This document shows, in pieces, positions 41,256 through 48,293 of a DNA stretch of 64,000 nucleotides. Each line of letters opens with the position of its first letter. Position 1 is the first letter of the stretch. The DNA lies in the NCBI RefSeq assembly GCF_036346855.1, contig NZ_CP107841.1:3414001-3478000 (forward strand), given 5' to 3'. This stretch comes from Streptomyces europaeiscabiei. GTDB taxonomy: Bacteria > Actinomycetota > Actinomycetes > Streptomycetales > Streptomycetaceae. A program made the position numbers and the translations under genes. The notes under the pieces were generated by a model. It saw only the letters and a program-made list of their open reading frames with translations, made no database searches and was not told the origin of the DNA.

Positions 41256-42883
41256 CCCGGCGCCTGCTGCTGAGCTACCTCAGCCTCGCCGCCCTGGTCC
41301 TGCTCGGCCTGGAGATCCCGCTGGGCTTCGTCTACTCCCGGGCCGAACGCGAGCGGATCGTCAACTCGGCCAACGACGAGGCCGAGTCGGTGGCCGCGTA
41401 TGCCGCGCTGTCCCTCGCCGCCGACCGCCAGGACGAACTCGTCGAACGGGCCAGGCACTGCGCCGAGCGCATCGGCGGCAAGGTCGTCATCGTCGACGCG
41501 GACGGGAAACTGCTCGCCTCCTCGCACTCCCTGTCCGACGACGAGGAACAGGCCCTCTCGTCCCAACCCGAGATCTCCGCCGCGCTCCGCGGCCGCGCCA
41601 CCACGGACGTACGCACGACGACGACCGGCGGCGTCCACTACCTGTCCGTGGCGGCTCCGGTCGGCCACGCGGCGGCGGACACCGGCGCCGACGCGGACAC
41701 GGACACCGGCTCGATCACAGTCGTCGGCTCGACCACGACCACGACCACAGCCACAGCCACAGCCACAGCCACAAGGACGGTGACAAGGACAGGGGCAGGG
41801 ACCGGCTCCGACTCGGGCGCGCTGACGCAGGGCGCCGTACGCGTCACCCTCCCGACGACCATGGTGCACGCCCGCGTGTTCGCGGTCTGGCTGCTGCTGG
41901 CGCTCGCCGGACTCGCGGTGCTCACCGGGGTGGCAGCGGTGGCGTTCGCGTTCGCGCGCTGGACGGGGCGCCCCATCCGCCAGTTGGAGGAGGCCACGCA
42001 CCGGCTGGCCGAGGGGGGCGCGGCCACCAGTGTGGTGGTCACCTCGGGCCCGCCGGAGGTACGGAGTCTCGCGGCGGCCTTCAACACGACCGCCGCCCGC
42101 CTCGAACACCTGCTGGCCTCCCAGCGGGCCTTCGCCGGCGAGGCCTCGCACCAGCTGAAGACCCCCTTGGCGGCGCTGCGGCTACGGCTGGAGAACCTGG
42201 AGCCGGACATCGCCCGGCACGCCCGGCCGAGCCTCGACGCCGCCGTCACCGAGACGGACCGGCTGGCCCGGATGGTCGAGGGGCTGCTGGCGATGGCCCG
42301 CCTGGAGGAGGCGGCGGCCATCCCGGCCCAGGTCGACCTGGGCACGGTCTGCGCGGAACGGCACCGTACGTGGGGGCCGTTGTTCGAACGCGAGGGGGTC
42401 TCACTGGTCCTCTTCGCCGGGGTGGTCGGGCCGGTGACGGCAGTCCCCGGAGCCGTGGAGCAGATCCTCGACAACCTCCTCTCCAACGCACTGCGCGCCT
42501 CCCCCGCCCACAGCACGGTCACCATGGAGCTACGGCTCCTCGTCCCCGCCCGCCGGGCGCTGCGCGACGCCCGGCCCAGCTGGGTCGACCTCCACGTCAC
42601 CGACGAGGGCCCCGGCATGACGCCCGAACAGCGCGCCCGCGCGTTCGACCGTTTCTGGCGCGCCCCCGGCGCCCCCAAGGGTGGTACCGGTCTCGGTCTC
42701 TCGCTCGTCCAGCGCCTCGCGCACGCCAGCGGCGGAGAGGTGGCGCTGCGGGAAGCGGGCACGGGTGGGCTGGACGCGGTGGTCCGCCTTCCGTCGGCCG
42801 AGCCGCCGGTTCACCCCCACGGCCACGGCTTCGGAGGGCGCCCGGGGCAACGCCGCCGGGAGGCTCCGCCGCTGCCCGCCTGA
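41252..42883 (+). CDS. Sensor histidine kinase
   Basis: Membrane kinase partner of the regulator upstream. TM1 about residues 4-26, extracytoplasmic sensor domain 27-207, TM2 about 208-235, HAMP to about 285, then the H-box EASHQLKTPLAALRLRL with H300. The N-box LDNLLSNAL is near 410 and the G-boxes DEGPGM and GGTGLGLSLV follow. The GTG start lies inside the regulator stop (4-nt overlap). Near residues 159-181, just before TM2, is a Thr/Ala/Arg repeat (TTTTTTATATATAT) from hexanucleotide repeats at about 41727-41780. Ligand unknown. The C-terminal 30 residues are His/Gly/Arg-rich. Confidence 0.92.
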   Translation: MTRRLLLSYLSLAALVLLGLEIPLGFVYSRAERERIVNSANDEAESVAAYAALSLAADRQDELVERARHCAERIGGKVVIVDADGKLLASSHSLSDDEEQALSSQPEISAALRGRATTDVRTTTTGGVHYLSVAAPVGHAAADTGADADTDTGSITVVGSTTTTTTATATATATRTVTRTGAGTGSDSGALTQGAVRVTLPTTMVHARVFAVWLLLALAGLAVLTGVAAVAFAFARWTGRPIRQLEEATHRLAEGGAATSVVVTSGPPEVRSLAAAFNTTAARLEHLLASQRAFAGEASHQLKTPLAALRLRLENLEPDIARHARPSLDAAVTETDRLARMVEGLLAMARLEEAAAIPAQVDLGTVCAERHRTWGPLFEREGVSLVLFAGVVGPVTAVPGAVEQILDNLLSNALRASPAHSTVTMELRLLVPARRALRDARPSWVDLHVTDEGPGMTPEQRARAFDRFWRAPGAPKGGTGLGLSLVQRLAHASGGEVALREAGTGGLDAVVRLPSAEPPVHPHGHGFGGRPGQRRREAPPLPA

Positions 42884-43191
42884 GTGGATCGCCCGCCCAA
42901 GAGTCGGGGGTGGCGCTTGTACGGCGACGGCGGGTCGTACGTGGCTGATCGCGCGGTTCGCCGCCGCCCCCTTCGGGGCCCTCGACCCGCCCGTCCGTGT
43001 GCGTCACTCACACGCCGTCCCTGTGCGTCAACCATGCACCATCCATGCGCGACCCATGTGCCATCCGTGAACGCCGCCGTAGAGTCATGAGTTGTCCATG
43101 CTCCGTCAATCACGCTCCCGTAAGTTCCCTCACCGCGCGACCCCGCCGCCGACCGGCAGGCGGGCCGGTCAAGGTACCCCTTGGAGCGACA
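42884..43191. other. Intergenic region upstream of PhoX-like gene
   Basis: 308 nt. The first half has a diverged family A-like stretch (GTGGCTGATCGCGCGGTTCG near 42940) with a CCCCTTCGGGG hairpin. The second half holds 11-bp phased repeats (43018-43072, separate entry). Immediately before the start is a GGAG ribosome-binding site. No gene is seen. Confidence 0.55.
43018..43072 (-). promoter_or_regulatory. Five 11-bp direct repeats, putative PHO-box-like operator
   Basis: On the minus strand, five consecutive 11-mers run GTTCACGGATG, GCACATGGGTC, GCGCATGGATG, GTGCATGGTTG, ACGCACAGGGA. PhoP boxes in Streptomyces are 11-bp direct repeats beginning GTTCACC-like. The first unit fits well and the others share the core CA(T/C)GG. 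The array ends 120 nt upstream of a PhoX-family phosphatase candidate, a sensible Pho-regulon target. The match to the consensus is partial. Confidence 0.45.
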
Positions 43192-44352
43192 GTGGAACGT
43201 CGTACTCTCCTGCGCGCGGCCGTACTCGGCGGCACATCGACCGCCTTCGGCGGGACCCTGTGGCGCGGTGCCGCGTACGCCGCGCCCGCCCAGCCCGGCG
43301 CGGGCCCGTACGGGGCCCTCGGTTCGGCGGACGCCAACGGCATCAGGCTCCCGGTCGGCTTCACCAGCCGGGTGATCGCCCGCTCCGGCCAGACGGTCCC
43401 CGGAACGTCGTACGCCTGGCACAACGCCCCCGACGGCGGCGCCTGTTACGCGGACGGCACCGGCTGGATCTACGTCTCCAACTCGGAGATCAATCCGTCC
43501 GGCGGGGCGAGCGCGGTGCGGTTCTCGTCGACGGGCGCGGTCACGTCCGCGTACCGCGTCCTGTCCGGCACCCGCCAGAACTGCGCCGGCGGCAGGACCC
43601 CGTGGAACACCTGGCTGTCCTGCGAGGAGGTGGACCGGGGGTACGTCTACGAGACCGACCCGTGGGGCACGACGGCGGCGGTCCGCCGGGACGCGATGGG
43701 CCGTTTCAAGCACGAGGCGGCGGCCGCCGATCCGGTCCGCCGGGTGGTCTATCTGACGGAGGACGAGACGAACGGCCGCTTCTACCGCTTCGTCCCCACG
43801 ACCTGGGGCGACCTGTCCTCCGGCACCCTCCAGGTCATGGTCGCCGGCACCGCCGCGTCCGGCTCCTACACCTGGGCGAACGTCCCCGACCCGGACGGCT
43901 CCCCCACGACCACCCGCGCCCAGGTCTCGGGCTCGAAGTCCTTCAACGGGGGCGAGGGCTGCTACTACGCCGACGACACGGTCTGGTTCACCACCAAGGG
44001 CGACAACCGTGTCTGGCAGCTCAACCTCGCCGCCGGCACCTACGAGTTGGCGTACGACGACTCCCTGGTCACCTCCGGCACGGCTCCCCTCACCGGCGTC
44101 GACAACATCACCGGCACCTCCTCCGGCGACCTCTACGTCGCCGAGGACGGCGGCACCATGGAGATCTGCCTCATCACCCCGAACGACACCATCGCCCCCT
44201 TCCTCCGCATCGACGGCCAGTCCGCCTCCGAGATCACCGGCCCCGCCTTCTCCCCCGACGGCCGGCGCCTCTACTTCTCCAGCCAACGCGGCACGAGCGG
44301 TAGTTCATCGGGCGGAATCACCTACGAGGTGACGGGCCCGTTCCGAACCTGA
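43192..44352 (+). CDS. PhoX/DUF839 family secreted protein (Tat exported)
   Basis: Beta-propeller protein of the PhoX alkaline-phosphatase superfamily (DUF839). A twin-arginine signal peptide is visible: ERRTLLRAAVLGG, hydrophobic stretch, AYAAP cleavage (about residue 30). Family patterns include NTWLSCEE (about 140), GRFKHEAAAADP (about 168) and LTEDE (about 188). SFNGGEGCYY is near 245 and DNITGTSSGDLYVAEDGG near 302. The GTG start has GGAG 5 nt upstream; 386 residues is a short member, so phosphatase activity is likely but unproven. Possible PhoP control, given the 11-bp repeats upstream. Confidence 0.83.
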   Translation: MERRTLLRAAVLGGTSTAFGGTLWRGAAYAAPAQPGAGPYGALGSADANGIRLPVGFTSRVIARSGQTVPGTSYAWHNAPDGGACYADGTGWIYVSNSEINPSGGASAVRFSSTGAVTSAYRVLSGTRQNCAGGRTPWNTWLSCEEVDRGYVYETDPWGTTAAVRRDAMGRFKHEAAAADPVRRVVYLTEDETNGRFYRFVPTTWGDLSSGTLQVMVAGTAASGSYTWANVPDPDGSPTTTRAQVSGSKSFNGGEGCYYADDTVWFTTKGDNRVWQLNLAAGTYELAYDDSLVTSGTAPLTGVDNITGTSSGDLYVAEDGGTMEICLITPNDTIAPFLRIDGQSASEITGPAFSPDGRRLYFSSQRGTSGSSSGGITYEVTGPFRT

Positions 44353-44531
44353 TGGCAGGGACATAAACGATTAGCACATCGAATGCCCCACCTCCGCAAA
44401 AAAGAAAATCACAGAACCCGCAGACATCTCAGGAACCGTAGAATCCGCAGACATCGCAGACACCGCAGAAAAGGACTCGAACTCACTGTCGCCCCAGACT
44501 TGTTCGATTCTCCTTCTGCTAGGTTCAGCAC
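44353..44531. other. Adenine-rich spacer with CGCAGACA-type repeats
   Basis: 179 nt. From about 44395 to 44475 the plus strand is unusually A-rich for this genome. It repeats CGCAGACATC/CGCAGACACC-type units (four imperfect copies). The promoter of the glycosyltransferase gene probably lies in this spacer. Confidence 0.4.
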
Positions 44532-45872
44532 GTGGTCATGCCCAAAGAATTGGGGCCGGAGAGCCTCGAAGTCGGCGCTCGCTCGCGCAAGGTTCTCCTG
44601 GCGGCCTGCGGTACTCGCGGGGACGTACAACCCTTTCTCGCATTGGCCGTGGCGCTGCGTCGGCACGGCCATCACCCGTTATTGGCCGCCCCCTCCTCCT
44701 ATGCGGCCGACGCCGCCGCCCATGGCGTCGATTTCGCCGCGATCGACGACGGCCCCACCCGCATCCTCGACGAGACGGCGACCCGCAGGATCATCGACAA
44801 CGGCCTCGTGGGTGTACGCGGCAAAGTCGCGGCCGCACGGACCGTCGCCCGCCTCAAGCACCTGCTCATCGCCCCGTTGCGGGACGTGGCGGCCATCGCC
44901 CACGACCACGGTGACGTGGCGGCCGTGGTGCATTCGGCGGCGTTCCCCGTCCAGCATGTGGCCGACATGCTGGACGTACCCGCCTTCGTCGTGGCGCTGC
45001 AACCCGGCTGGATCCCCACCGACATGTTCCCCTGCCAGCTGATGCCGCTCCCCCGAGTGCCACGCTTCCTCAACCGGAGCACATACACCCTGGTCACAGC
45101 GGCCCAGCGGTCCCGTGAAGTGGAGCGCTGGCGGACGGCCGAACTGGGCCTGGCCCCTCGCCGCCACGGTGCACGGCGGTGGCTGCGGGACCCCGCGGGC
45201 CGACGGCGCCCCGTCCTGCAGTCGTTCAGCCGACACATCACACCGACCGACCCGGCGTGGGGTGACGCCGTACGCACCACGGGTTTCTGGTACCTGCCCG
45301 CCCGCCCCGACTGGACACCGTCCAGGGAGCTGACCCGCTTCCTGGACGAGGGGCCGCCACCCGTCTACATCGGCTTCGGCAGCATGACCGGCACCCGGGC
45401 GCACCGCAACAACGCGCTGGTCACCGAGGCGATCCGCCTCGCCGGTGTTCGGGCCGTGGTCGCGACCGGCTGGGGCGGCATCGCCGCGGCGGCAAGCGCA
45501 TCCGGCCCCCCGTCGCCGAACATCCTGATGATCGAACAAGCCCCGCACGACTGGCTCTTCCCCCGTACGGCCGCGATCGTCCACCACGGCGGCCCCGGCA
45601 CCGTCGGCGCCGCCCTCGCCGCAGGCCGCCCTCAGGTCCTCTGCCCCCACATGGGCGACCAGACCCACTGGTCCGCCCGCATGCGTGCCCTGGGTGTGGC
45701 CCCCGCTCCCCTCACCCCCCGCACCCTCACCGCACACCGGCTCGCGGAAGCGATCGGTACGGCGGTGACGGACCGAAGCCTGCGACACCGGGCAAGTGAG
45801 ATCGCGCCCCTCGTCCAGGCCGAGAACGGTGTCGACGCAGCGGTGGATTCGCTCCTGTCCCACCTCGCCTGA
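44532..45872 (+). CDS. GT1-family glycosyltransferase (sterol glucosyltransferase/UGT-like)
   Basis: Inverting GT-B glycosyltransferase. The N-terminal acceptor domain opens with the GT28-like motif CGTRGDVQPFLALAVALRRHGH (read in part, about residues 26-47). The C-terminal nucleotide-sugar domain has VYIGFGSMTG (about 278), IEQAPHDWLFPRTAAIVHHG (about 335), GGPGTVGAALAAGRPQVLCP (about 354) and GDQTHWSARM. This is typical of sterol 3-beta-glucosyltransferases and natural-product GTs. Start GTG 44532; the ATG 6 nt later is possible. It precedes a condensation-domain protein by 54 nt, so the pair may build an acylated glycolipid (inference). Confidence 0.88.
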   Translation: MVMPKELGPESLEVGARSRKVLLAACGTRGDVQPFLALAVALRRHGHHPLLAAPSSYAADAAAHGVDFAAIDDGPTRILDETATRRIIDNGLVGVRGKVAAARTVARLKHLLIAPLRDVAAIAHDHGDVAAVVHSAAFPVQHVADMLDVPAFVVALQPGWIPTDMFPCQLMPLPRVPRFLNRSTYTLVTAAQRSREVERWRTAELGLAPRRHGARRWLRDPAGRRRPVLQSFSRHITPTDPAWGDAVRTTGFWYLPARPDWTPSRELTRFLDEGPPPVYIGFGSMTGTRAHRNNALVTEAIRLAGVRAVVATGWGGIAAAASASGPPSPNILMIEQAPHDWLFPRTAAIVHHGGPGTVGAALAAGRPQVLCPHMGDQTHWSARMRALGVAPAPLTPRTLTAHRLAEAIGTAVTDRSLRHRASEIAPLVQAENGVDAAVDSLLSHLA

Positions 45873-45926
45873 TCCCCAGAATTCCCCTCGCCTTCCCCCC
45901 ACAGGTCACGAGCAGAAAGCCCCCGA

Positions 45927-47405
45927 GTGCTGCAAATCCCTTTCTCCGACGCCACCATCGAGCCCGGAACCGTAATCTCCTGGTCCCTGCGCACGAAGCA
46001 CTCCTCCCAGGACGGGCAGAATTCCACTTGCACATCAGCCTCGTTCAACCAGGACAAGCACCACTCCTCGTCCGAAGCGACCCGGAGTACGAGCGACGGA
46101 ATCGCCAGCTCGATCACGGTCACCTTCGAGATCGAGGGCCGACTGGACACCGCCTCCCTGGAATCCGCGCTCCTTCTCCTCGTACGGCGCCACGAAGTGC
46201 TCCGCAGTGAGTTCCAGCGCCTGGCAGGTGACCTGAACTGCACGGCACTGGCGCCCGAGTCCATCGTCCTGGAGGCGGAGGAGGTCGGTCACTTCTACAC
46301 CGGGGACGACCTGCACACCCACCTCGACAAGACGTTCAAGAGCATCGACACACTGTCCTGGCCGCTGTTCCTCATGGGCGCGGTGGTCCGGGAGACGAGC
46401 GCGACCGTCTACCTCTGCTTCGACCACATCGTGTGCGACGGCCTGTCCATGCCCGTCGTCGTGAACGAACTCCAGACCGCGTACACCGCTCTCACGGCCA
46501 AACGCTCTCCGCAACTCCCCTCCGCGGGCAGCTACTTGACCTTCGGCGACGACCAGCGTCGCCGCCATGCCTCCCTCCGTCCCGACGACGACCGTCTGAC
46601 GTACTGGAAGGACTTCATCCACGGGAACGGCGGCTTCTTCCCCAGGTTCCCCTTCGACCTGGGCGTGCCGGGAGACCACCTGTACCCCCTCGTGAACCGG
46701 GCCCTCCCCCTCCTGGACGCTCACCGGACCGACGCGCTGGCCGCGGGCGCCCGCGCGTCAGGAGGCAGTGTCTTCACGGCAGTACTGGCGGCCGCGGCGA
46801 CGGCCCAGCACCGTTTCGGGGGCCCGGGGATCTACCGGGGCCTGCTCCCCATCAGTGAGCGGACGGACGAGGGCGCAGGGAAGGCCGGAGGAACCCCGAA
46901 CCCGTGGCAGCACTCCATCGGCTGGTTCGTGAACACGATGCCGATCGAGTTCCAGGTGGGTGAGGGCGGCACGGACCACGCGACCACGATCGCGCGGGCC
47001 CGCACGGCGTACGGCGAGTTGCAGCGGCACGCCGACATCCCCTTCGTACGGGCGTGGGAGTTGCTCGCCCCGGAGACCTTCTCGCTGCACCACTGGCCGT
47101 TCCCGGTGAACTTCTTCTCCTACATCGACTTCCGAAGGACCCCCGGAGGCCTCCAGCACCCGCTCTGGAACCCGACGTTGCATGTCTGGGCAGCCCGCGG
47201 CAACGGCATCAGCCACTGGTTCCACCGCACCGCCACCGGCCTCCACGTCAACATGCTGCACGTCGACACCCCCCAAGCACATGAGATCAGTGACGCGCTC
47301 CACGACGAACTCGTACGGGTCCTGCTGGAGATCGCGGGCGAACGCAGCGCGGAGCCGGTGTCCATCCCACGGCCGTCCCGGGGGGCGACGACCGTGAGGA
47401 GCTGA
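45927..47405 (+). CDS. Stand-alone condensation-domain acyltransferase
   Basis: Single NRPS-type condensation domain, 492 residues, with the catalytic HxxxDG motif as HIVCDGLS (about 171-178). An LRSEFQRL-like core 1 is near 90, and SIGWFVNTMPIEF (about 330-343, matching the WFxNxxPxRF-type motif) follows. No adenylation or carrier domains are near, so it resembles PapA-type acyltransferases that acylate lipids or sugars. GTG start with weak ribosome-binding site. Located 54 nt after the glycosyltransferase, so probably co-transcribed. The acyl donor and acceptor are unknown. Confidence 0.85.
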   Translation: MLQIPFSDATIEPGTVISWSLRTKHSSQDGQNSTCTSASFNQDKHHSSSEATRSTSDGIASSITVTFEIEGRLDTASLESALLLLVRRHEVLRSEFQRLAGDLNCTALAPESIVLEAEEVGHFYTGDDLHTHLDKTFKSIDTLSWPLFLMGAVVRETSATVYLCFDHIVCDGLSMPVVVNELQTAYTALTAKRSPQLPSAGSYLTFGDDQRRRHASLRPDDDRLTYWKDFIHGNGGFFPRFPFDLGVPGDHLYPLVNRALPLLDAHRTDALAAGARASGGSVFTAVLAAAATAQHRFGGPGIYRGLLPISERTDEGAGKAGGTPNPWQHSIGWFVNTMPIEFQVGEGGTDHATTIARARTAYGELQRHADIPFVRAWELLAPETFSLHHWPFPVNFFSYIDFRRTPGGLQHPLWNPTLHVWAARGNGISHWFHRTATGLHVNMLHVDTPQAHEISDALHDELVRVLLEIAGERSAEPVSIPRPSRGATTVRS

Positions 47406-47437
47406 CCTGTGAACCATGACTTCGGCTGCCGTTTCGG

Positions 47438-47791
47438 CTATCGGAACTCGTGCACGACCTCGATCTCGCCCACGATGTGCGCGTTGAACTCGGCAAGCTC
47501 CTCCGCCGGCACCCACAACTCGAGAATCGTCTCCCCGCCGGCCTGCCGCACCGGATACCGCCGCAGGAACTCCGCCTCGACCTCGAACCGCGTGACGTAC
47601 CCCGCCCCGTCATGCTTGACGTTCCAGTCCCGAGCGATCTTCACCGCGTACGCCTCGATGAGCACCGGATAGAAGATCGGCTGCTCGGGAAGGCGAGGAG
47701 GCCAGGCCCGCCACCCCGACTCCCGCACCAGTTCCAACTCCACGGGCCCGGTGGGCCGCCACAGTGTCGTCGTCTCTCGCTGCCTGCTCAC
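47438..47791 (-). CDS. Conserved actinobacterial hypothetical protein
   Basis: 117-residue soluble protein with no transmembrane or signal segment. It starts SRQRETTTLWRPTGPVELEL and contains WRAWPPRLPEQPIFYPVL, YAVKIARDWNVKH and VTRFEVEAEFLRRYPVR. Near-identical small proteins are common in Streptomyces and often carry the uninformative label ADP-ribosylation/crystallin J1; no catalytic motif supports that. Convergent with the condensation-domain gene (32-nt gap). Confidence 0.75.
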   Translation of the reverse strand: MSRQRETTTLWRPTGPVELELVRESGWRAWPPRLPEQPIFYPVLIEAYAVKIARDWNVKHDGAGYVTRFEVEAEFLRRYPVRQAGGETILELWVPAEELAEFNAHIVGEIEVVHEFR

Positions 47792-47897
47792 GGAATCGGT
47801 TCACTCTCCGGACACACGGCAAACCGCGGGTTCGGCCGGCCGGGGGAACGACGGTATCCAGGGACCGGCACACGGGCCACAGAGTTGTCGCCGGCGC

Positions 47898-47935
47898 GAA
47901 AGGGGCGGCGCCCCCGCACGGGCGCCGCCCCTTTC
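47898..47935. terminator. 16-bp perfect hairpin terminator
   Basis: GAAAGGGGCGGCGCCC (47898-47913) pairs perfectly with 47920-47935 over a 6-nt loop CCGCAC. It sits 24 nt beyond the stop of the gene remnant at 47959 on the minus strand. The A/T-flanked stem gives a T-run on either strand, so it may work in both directions. Confidence 0.75.
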
Positions 47936-47958
47936 ACACATCACCACCGCCGCCGCCC

Positions 47959-48098
47959 TCAGTCCCGCCGGATCAGCTCCGGATCGATCCGGCGCCCGAC
48001 GAGGGGCAGCGCACCGACGGCGGCCACGGCCACCGCGCCCAGCGCGCAGGCCGGCAGCGGCGGAATCCCGGCCCCGTCCCAGTAGATGGCACGATCTT
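47959..48098 (-). pseudogene. Possible C-terminal remnant of a membrane transporter
   Basis: The minus strand reads AIYWDGAGIPPLPACALGAV, continuing with one hydrophobic helix and ending PLVGRRIDPELIRRD before a stop. This looks like the last helix and cytoplasmic tail of a polytopic permease. No start codon with ribosome-binding site, no upstream helices and no homologous extension are present; the frame upstream of 48098 is short-repeat DNA. It is probably what remains after a deletion, still followed by its own terminator hairpin. A chance open frame cannot be excluded. Confidence 0.35.
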
Positions 48099-48153
48099 GA
48101 AGCACAGGAGGACACAGGAGGGCACAAGAGGACACAAACCACCCCAAGCCGAA

Positions 48154-48185
48154 AGGGCGGCACCCCCCGCACGGGGTGCCGCCCT
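48154..48185. terminator. 13-bp perfect hairpin, likely ppdK terminator
   Basis: AGGGCGGCACCCC (48154-48166) pairs with 48173-48185 over loop CCGCAC. It lies about 110 nt after the ppdK stop on the minus strand. Its loop and stem base are nearly the same as the hairpin at 47898, so the two are homologous elements. Confidence 0.65.
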
Positions 48186-48293
48186 CTCCTCGTGATCCGG
48201 AACCGCCGCCCATCGGTGAGGGTCGGTCGGGGACAAGCGGCGGTTCCGGGGTTCGGGGTCGCGGGGTGAAGCCCGCGGTGACCCGGTGGTGGT

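Larger units (their letters stand above)
47792..48293. other. Intergenic region with twin hairpins and gene remnant
   Basis: 502 nt between the hypothetical gene start and the ppdK end. It contains two related strong hairpins (separate entries), a probable membrane-protein remnant between them, and a short tandem repeat ACAGGAGGAC/ACAGGAGGGC at about 48103-48138. Nothing else is recognised. Confidence 0.55.

Noticed and set aside
45927..47405. Condensation domain as evidence for an NRPS cluster
   Set aside because: No adenylation, carrier or thioesterase domain is present in the window around it, so a stand-alone acyltransferase is the better reading.
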